From Tachypleus tridentatus (Eukaryota; Arthropoda; Merostomata; Xiphosura; Limulidae): a stretch of DNA of 64,000 nucleotides. Location of the stretch: positions 160,971,290-161,035,289 of the forward strand of contig NC_134834.1 of the NCBI RefSeq assembly GCF_004210375.1, given 5' to 3'. Positions 39,301-48,300 of this stretch are shown piece by piece; position 1 is the stretch's first letter; every line of letters starts with the position of its first letter. A program made the translations under genes and the position numbers. The notes under the pieces were generated by a model. It saw nothing but the letters and a program-made list of their open reading frames with translations. It was not told where the DNA came from and did no database searches.

Positions 39301-42300
39301 ATGAAGGGCCAGTTTGAGTTCCACCAGTGTAAAGGGATGATTATAGTCATACAAATAATCAGCTCAAAAGGAAAGAGGTGATCACTCTGCTTAAGTGTTG
39401 ATCACTAAGGAGGCAGAGGATAGAGCAGAAGTGCTAGATTCCTGACAAAAGCTTTCACCTAGAGTATCAGCTGCTTCCTGGCCATCAGAGAGCAAGATCG
39501 AGAGGGGGGGCAGAATTATATTGCCCACTGATCTTTCGAATCTTGTCCAATGCGACTTTGAAACTCATGATAGATGTATGCTGGTTTGTAAACTTGATCT
39601 AACATTCCTTCTGGCTTTGACGTCTTACCCACTGAACATATGCATGGGCTTGCCAGAAAGCGATGAGGTTCAAGAGTGTGAGATACCTACGAAAAGTACC
39701 CCAGGCCCGTTTTTGAGCCTTCCATGCCATGTGGCAGGCAGGATTCTACCATGGATGAGGAAACACGTCAAGGATTTAGGAATACATTGAGCAGCTGCCT
39801 CTATAATACAGTCAGTTACTGCTGCCACACAGTCGTCTACTGATGGCTTCCAGACAATGGTAATATCAAGTTCTGCAAGAACAGTGAAAGAGGGCCAATT
39901 TGCTTGATCCAGCTTCCACTGGGGCACTTGGGTCATGTAGCATCGACCACGGCGAGCCTCTGCCATAATTATAGGAAATTTATCACCCCCTCGTGGGTTA
40001 TTGTCAACCCTCCATGAAAAGTGAGAGAATAGTGAAGGGGAGCAAACTGAGAGATCAACAACAGTAAAGGACTGACTAGATGCATGAAAATAAGTGTAAG
40101 AACCCCCTTCTGAAAAGTTCTGATCAGAAAGCCTACGCTCACGGAGTGACTCCTCCCATCAATATCAGCACTTCCCAGAGGGGATGATGTTCATTACAGT
40201 CCCCAGGATGAAAAAGGGAGACGGCAACTGTTCAACGAGAGCATCAAGGTCTGATTGATCATGTCTCTCCAGGTGACAGGTAGAGAGAACAAACAGTGAT
40301 GGTATAGCCCAAGGAATCAAGGATGGTTATGGCCTCCAAGGATTTATCGAGTAGCAAAGACAGGGTAGGCACATGCTGATCAACCAACAGTGCCACCCCT
40401 CCACACACTCATCCATCACACAGCCTATCATTTCTGTATAAAGAAAACTGCCAAAAGGTGACTGTATCAGCAGGTTTCAGAAATGTTTCCTGTAAGGAAA
40501 GACAAAGAGGATGGTAGGAAGCAATAAGTGTTTTGATGTCATCCAGATTAGAACGCAAACCTCAACCGTTCCATTGTATCAGGGTGGCCATTTTTATTTA
40601 TGTGTAGGCAAATTGGGTGGAGAACCCTTTAGATTACGACCACATCTTTTTCCCTTACTGTCCTTATTCAAGTAAGGTCTATCAACCTCCATGGACCCTG
40701 CCCTGGATCAATTGGGCAGGTCTTTGCTGTTGGAAGGGGATTCCAGAAACTGAGGACATGAACAAATTGTTTTGCATCTTGGGGCGAGAGAAAAAGATGT
40801 ACCTGAGGAAGTGCCTGTACACGAAACCAAAGGAAGTGAATCTTGGGGTTTGCTGGAATAAATATTAAGGACAGGGATGGGTGTTGATGATTCATCAACT
40901 TTTTGAACCATGAAGACCAAAAGAATCATTTTCAAACCATATGAAAAGTCTTTTGACCTCCACTACTACAGTGGGAACTAAGTGCAGCAGCATACGCTTG
41001 AGATGAAGTGGTGGACAGCAACTTTCGAGCCTCAAGATAAGTCATGTTATGAAACGTCTTAAAATGCTGCACTGTTTTTCTTCCAACCATTTATGGCAAA
41101 AACGAAAGTGGGATGGGTGAGAGCCATTGAAACTGATGCAATGAGGGTCCGTTTTACACTCATAGGCATCTTGGTCCTTGCCACTGCAACAAGCACACGT
41201 CAAGGAACCACGACATGATGTCTTCAGATGACCAAACTGCTGACACTGGAAACATCCGAGAGGGTTTGGAATGTATGACCATACCTTACAATTAAGATAA
41301 CCTACCTTGATGGTGGCAGGTAAATGCAGTGATGTAAATGTTAGAATATGGACATTGGTTGGCATCATAATTCTGTCCTTGCAAGTGGAGAAACTCCTTG
41401 GGTAAAGAAACCAGTGAGAATCTCTGACTCTGGGATGTTCTTCAAATCCCTCTCAACAATAACTCCTTGTGATGAATTCAAAGTAGCATGAGGAATAACC
41501 TCAATAGGTATATCCCCAATTACCTTCGAATGCAAGAATTTCGCTGTGCTGAGACGTGGATGTTTCTGCCAATGTCATTACAGCAAAGCTTTTTGACTGA
41601 CTTTGGAGAGCCAGCATGTCCCTCTACTCCCTTCTTAATGAAAAAGGGAGACATTTCCCCAAAAGATTTGTCTGAGAGAGAATATAGTATAAGAAAATGA
41701 GGTACAGGTGTTACAGATGTTGAAGATCTTCAAGATGTGGTCATTTACCTATGGACTGTTTTTTCACTATCTAAGTTTTTATTTGGAGGATCCATAAAAA
41801 AAAGAAAAGAATTATCTTGGTGCCCACTGACCCCAACCACCATGAAGCCATATAAGGGGAAGCACTACAATGGCAAACAAGGACACTGCAGCAATGCTAA
41901 GGTTTTGTGACCACTATACCTAAACACGAGTATCAGATACAATATTCACAACACCTGTTTTTATTTGAGAATGACCAACTCTGGTACTTGGTTGACCCTA
42001 GCCCAAGTGAACCAGCTGACTGATCCTAGGGGGACCACCCCAAGGCTGCCCATTTGCAGGAATTCAAGGCCAAACTAGGGAGTTCAGGTTGGACTCCTCT
42101 CCTTCCCTTCACAGGTCATGTTGCACGGCAAACCCATGGGTGGATGTTCAGATCCCAGAGGAGGTAAACATAAAGAACATAACCTTCCTTGGGAGGTCTC
42201 CTCACCACACACAGGAATCCACACCAAGGGGGACACCCTCCCTTGAAAAACAGAAGTGAATTGCTTGAAATTACCAAAATTTTAGAATCAGATGTTAAAA

Positions 42301-45300
42301 AAAATCAATGAGAAAAATGAACTGAAAATGTGTATTGTTGAAATATTACTCAATGATGATAATTTGTTGCCTGAGGAAGCATTAGGAGAATACTCTAACA
42401 TCTCCACTAGTCAATAAGAATTAAGTGATAAAAATCCATTTGAAACAAGTAGAGCTTGAACAAGTTTGCATCAAAATCCAGAAAGAGAAAGCCCTTATCA
42501 AAGCAGAAAGTGAATGTCGAGGTTGAACAAACCTGCATCAAAGCCAAGAAGAAAAGCAGACTGAAAGTCATGGAATTTAGACTCTGATTGACCAAGGTAA
42601 AACAAATTTTCATTCAGTCTATGTATTAAAGTATCTCCATTTAACAAAAACGAAGCTGATAAATATTTCCAACATTCTGAGGAAGTTGTCCAAACCATGG
42701 AATGGCCCATCGAAAAATGTCATTATTACATGACTAGTAGAGACTAAGAAGTTGATGCAGCTCTTTCTCTGGAAAACTGTAGAGATTATGATAAAGTTAA
42801 ACCAGTTCTTCTCAAAGTATAAGAATTAGTACTAGAGGCTTACTGCCTGAAGTTTTCAGGTTATTGCAAGTAAGGCTGCCAAACTTATATGGAATTCACC
42901 CATGAAAAAAGAAAAAGAAAAAAGGGGTTATTCTGATTGATGGTGTAATTCTACTTACATAGGAGAAGTTTTAAGAAACGAAAACAATGATGTCTAATTG
43001 AAGAATAATAAATTTTGGAGTAAGACCTACTGTGCTAATTAAGGGTATATCATTATTGTTGGGAAACAATTTGGCTGCAGGAAGTGTTATTGCCAAACCC
43101 AAAGTGGTTAGTCAGCTGATCACTTTCATCTAAAGACTGTGTTGTTGTTGAGGAGGATCCAGATGCATTTTCCTTGTGTGCTGTAATTTGAGCTCAGGCT
43201 GACAAATTAAGCTGAAAACAAATGATAAAAATATTTAGATGACATTATGGATTTGTCGAGACATTTTTCAGTCTAACATGGATCTTGTGAACAACTATTT
43301 TACTGACAAATCTTTGGTGAGTGGCAATGATGAACGTGACAGATCTGATTCACCTGGTGAAGTTCTGCTTGCTTGAAGTAAAGTAATTGACAAACAAGAA
43401 AAAGATCCACAGGTCTCTTCACTATTAAAATGTGCACTCTGAAAGAATGAACTTTAGAACATTTCAAATGGTTACTTTTTTAAAAATGGTATGCACATGA
43501 GAAAATGGAGACCACCAAATGTGCCAGTTTCAGAGAATTGGGCTGTAGTTTATCAAAACAAAACTTTTTTGTTTGATCAAAAAAATAGTACTCGTGTTTA
43601 AGCACTTTCACGTTATCTAATTTTATTATTATAAGGTTATTTGTATTAACTGTATTACATATTGTCACAATTTATGAAACTGTATAATTCTTTGACATTG
43701 TATTAAAGTATTGTTTGCAATATGTGTATATAACATCATAGCTAAAAATTGTCTAAAGCCAATTTTTAATTCTCCAAGGAGGGAGGTGTAACCGATTTCC
43801 CATTATACATTTATTTTAATAAGTTTTATAACTTATACACATAATGTACAATAATTTAAATGTTTCTGTATAATACAAAATACTTGTCCACCAAATTATA
43901 GATAAGATTGGGTTAGTTTTATAGTACCAGATATGGTAACATAAGTGAAAGTGCACCATCTTGATGGAAGTTATATAATGTTACCTTAGCACAACTAGAA
44001 GGTTAATATAATAAAAAGTAAAAAAAATAACATTATGAGACTTAAGCTACTTAGGCTAAATATTTGTATTTTTGTTTTTTATATAGTCACTCTAGCATGA
44101 AAAAAGTTATGTCTAATTTCCTAATCCTTTTATGATAATTACGGGGTTGATTAGCTGGCATACCCCACATAGGGTACAGAAAATAAAATATAAAATATCA
44201 CTGAAAACAAATGCTCGAGGTGTATTTAGGTTTTAGAAATTACACAGATAGTATTTGAGATTTTTGGTTTTTAATCATGATATGAAATTAGTTTGTACTT
44301 TAACTAGTAACTAAACAGACTTAATATTTTTACAAACAAAACTTTAGTAAAATTTTTTTCATTAAAAAATTGATATTTTTCTCTGCAAAGGAAGTTGTAA
44401 TATTTACTTAAAGTTTGTTAAATTATATGAAGGAACACACTATATCAAAATTTATAGTATAAATAAGTAGTGCACGCAAATGTGTACATTATAGCAAGCC
44501 TGCTGTGAAAGGGTTAAAGTGGAGGAGAACATAGTGTTCTATCAGTTTATTTTCCTTTTCTGTGACAAAACTGAATTTTTAGATATGTCATGTTCTTGCT
44601 AACCACTTTGTTATTAAAGTTTCTCTTTAAAAAGTCTAACTTTATATAACTATTTGCAGAAAACTAAAAATAAGATCATAGCATGTAGCTACCTCACAAG
44701 TATGACAGTAAAACTTCATGGTCTCGCCAACATGATTTAGACATTCAACAGGTTTATGGAGGATTATCCCATCTCCAGAAGTTTTCATTTCTTCAAAGGA
44801 AACCACCTACAGAGTATATAGATACTGTTAATTTTCCCATCACTAAATGTGTTTAGTTTTGTCAATATAAAATCCCAGTGTCACATTATATTAGTTTCTA
44901 ATTTCAAACTTAAAAAAAAAATGTAAGTCTTGTTTGACAAGTAGGTTAATATATAAATGAATTAAATTTTTAATTTTTTAAAAATTTTATTGTATAATCA
45001 TAAGAAAAACTATGTTCACAAAAGAAGACTAGCAGTAAATTACCTTGTGATTTTCGAAACACCTCATATACTGGTGAGCCGTGACACAATTAGAACAAAG
45101 GAAAGTGGCACAGTCACTACACCTAGCAACAGCCTTTTCTTTGGCCTTGCAACTGGTACAGATAATCTGTGTATTCTCAATGGCAGAAATATCCAGTTGG
45201 TTGCTGGTCACAAAATCCAATGGAAGTCCAGAAATACCTTTGGAATATAACTAAAAGAGAGATTTTCATTCTTTTCTGAAGCAAATATCAATTAACACAT

Positions 45301-48300
45301 GAAGAGCACATTTTCATTACCCTACACACATGCACGAAAAATATATTTAATAATAAATCTAAATTCATAATATTAATAAATGAAACTTACAGTTAACAAC
45401 AAAACACCTGTATAAAAAAAACATTTAAGGCTTACCAGTGAGTCACTGCAAAAATATACAATTTTCAAATATGGAGCCAACTGTGTTCTCACAAATCAAA
45501 CATTAAAGGTATCATACTATAAATGAATTCTTTGATTATATGATACAAGAAAAACTTTTATTATCCATCTTCACTCAATTTTCTTCTCCATAGTAGTAAC
45601 TTTTTTCGGAAGGCTGCAACCTTCTCTGCAAGTTTCAGAATGTGCATCTTGCTTCCCTGCATTAATTTTTTCAGAGAGATCACACAGGTGTGCTAATTTT
45701 GACAAAAAATCAGTATCCAAGAATATTTTTAGCACATTCATGTTCTTCTTCCAGATAAGAGTAGAGTTCCTGTTTTAATTCAAACATAGAGAACAGTACA
45801 TTCCCACAGAAGTGCCACTGCAAGCTACAGTAATACAACAAAGATGCGTGCTCAGATCTCATATCCTCACAGTTTTTTTTGTTGTTTTTTAAAAACCTTA
45901 CCTTCTGTGGCTGAGTTTTTATAAAATTCACCATTTTCAACGCACTTTCCAGGATTAGGTTCAGTGGAGAACTTGGGTATTTTGACGCAAGAGCTTCCAT
46001 GCGGATTATGCATTGGGTCCAAAGTGCATTAAGAATTTTCTTTGTATGAGTGCCTGCAATCCTCCATAACAGCTGAACATAGAGTGACCACCATCGGTAC
46101 AGTCACTAATGCACTTAGTCCAGTCTAAGTTGTTTTCACACATAAAACTGTCAAGGATCTCAAACAACTCTTGAGCCTTTGTACCTGCAGTGATACTTTT
46201 ACATAAGAGATCGTCCACAATTTTGTCACCATCTACAAACCGTGTGTATCAAAATCCATTGAGCATCCTTGTTACTATCCATCATCTCATCCAGCTGTAA
46301 CTCGAATTCCTTCCCTTTCATTTTGTCAGTTAGCTGATTGTTGAGGTCTTTGGCCATGTGTTGGATTCTACAACTGGTAATATTGATGGATAAAGGCACC
46401 TTTGAAAGCAATCTTCCTGCAGGTTCACCAACCATAATGTTCATCATATCCACTGCAGCTGGTAAAAATCAGTTCTTCTGCAATGGTGTGAGGCTTTTTA
46501 CATTTCACGACTATATGCCACCTTGTAGGATGCTAACAAAGCATTGCTTAGTATCAATACTTGTTTCAAAAATGTACCTTTCTTTCAATTCTTTTAACTT
46601 TCTGGTAAAATAATCACAGGATTTACTAGCCATGTTAGGATGACTGGTCTCTAAGTGGTGTTTTAGTTTACTTGGAAGCATGCACTCTGGAGCAAAAACT
46701 TTTAAACATAATACACACTGCAGACACTTCATGATTGACATCTACTGAAGTAAAACCAAAATGTAGATAACTATCATCATATCTCTAATTCTTCACAATT
46801 TTGTCACTGGTATATGGTTCACCATCCTTTTCTTCACCCCCACACTTCTTAATATAATGTTTAAAAACCTTTCCATTTTTATGCACAAGGACTAAAAATC
46901 AACAAAATAATTCACTGAACTGCACTAGACCTTGCAGACATGATTACAACATCCTTCAGTTATTTCAATTACTGATGGACCTGGAGATTTAACAGGTATT
47001 TACATACAATATCTAAGAAATAAGAAAGTTCGAGAAGTTACTGGCATAGCCAAAAGTACAAGTAAACAAAAACATTTAAGAATGTCATCTAAAAGGAATA
47101 TAATCTAATGTTAAAACTGTGAACTACCTTGAGCTAGTGGTGTTCACGGTGTCCAAAAGATGCCAGCATCTTTGCTGTATTTGCCTTGAAAATGTGAAGT
47201 ATTCTGCTGTGCTCTTGGGCATCACAGTGCATAGTTTGGGAACTACTGAACTATGTAGTCGTTTACTGCTTGCCATAGGTTGCTAAGCCTCAGATTTTAT
47301 ACACACACAGTGAAACAACCAAAAACCATAAGTTACTCATCACTACCATACAATTCAACTAATTTATTAAGCTATATTTTGGTCTAAACGATATATTGAA
47401 TTTCAAGGTCACCAAAGTCTCACCATACCACTTGGAATCTAGCATCAAATCAAAAGAAATTTGCTACCCCAATATATCAAAGAGGCTGAGAAAACCACTA
47501 TAGAGGCATTCTGAGCTTTCAGTCAATTACTCACACATCACATACAGAAATAAGTATATATAACCACTTCCAAAAATGGAAAGAGGTGGTCAGGTGGACT
47601 ACTACTCAGTAAATATAGCAATACTTCAGCAAATAAAAAATTACAAGAGGTTCTTTTTCTAGATTCAAGGGTGTCATCAGTAATCTGAATTCCTAATTTG
47701 TAAAACATTTTACTTTGTATTCAGACATTACAGACATCTAATTTGAACCAGTGCTACATTCAATATGCAACACACACAGGTTAAGATTTCTTAATATTTA
47801 CTTTTAAATTAAGAAATTATCTAATGGAGAGTACTAATAAAAGTTTGTAATCTACAATTTGATACCAAACCTACTGATAGATTAATAAAATAGTTGTTCA
47901 ATAAAACTTGGAATGCGAGTCAACAAATGCAATGACAGTTTTCAACCTGTGACCAATGTAGAAAACTATTTTTAATGTCACTCTGCCAAAAACCTTACAT
48001 TTGTCTTGTTACACTTATTAGTATAGTTAAAATCCTGCCATCTGTTTAAGTAATATTTGCAACATACATTAAAGTAAATATACACAAATCTTTCTGTAAT
48101 CTGTATTGACATGATTAAAGAAACTGTACCCTAAACAATACAAGCTATATTGGTAGCTTGTAATAAACAACCAATATACTGAGCTAAAGATACTGTTATT
48201 TAAAAAGATATAAAGGTGAAGATGTACAGGCATCACTGTGAATTATTATGTAATAAACAGCCACCAGGCTACAATCTCACATACCTAACTTTCCACTAGA

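Noticed and set aside
40617-40868. Plus-strand open frame of 83 codons
   Set aside because: It lies antisense to the decayed LINE copy A.
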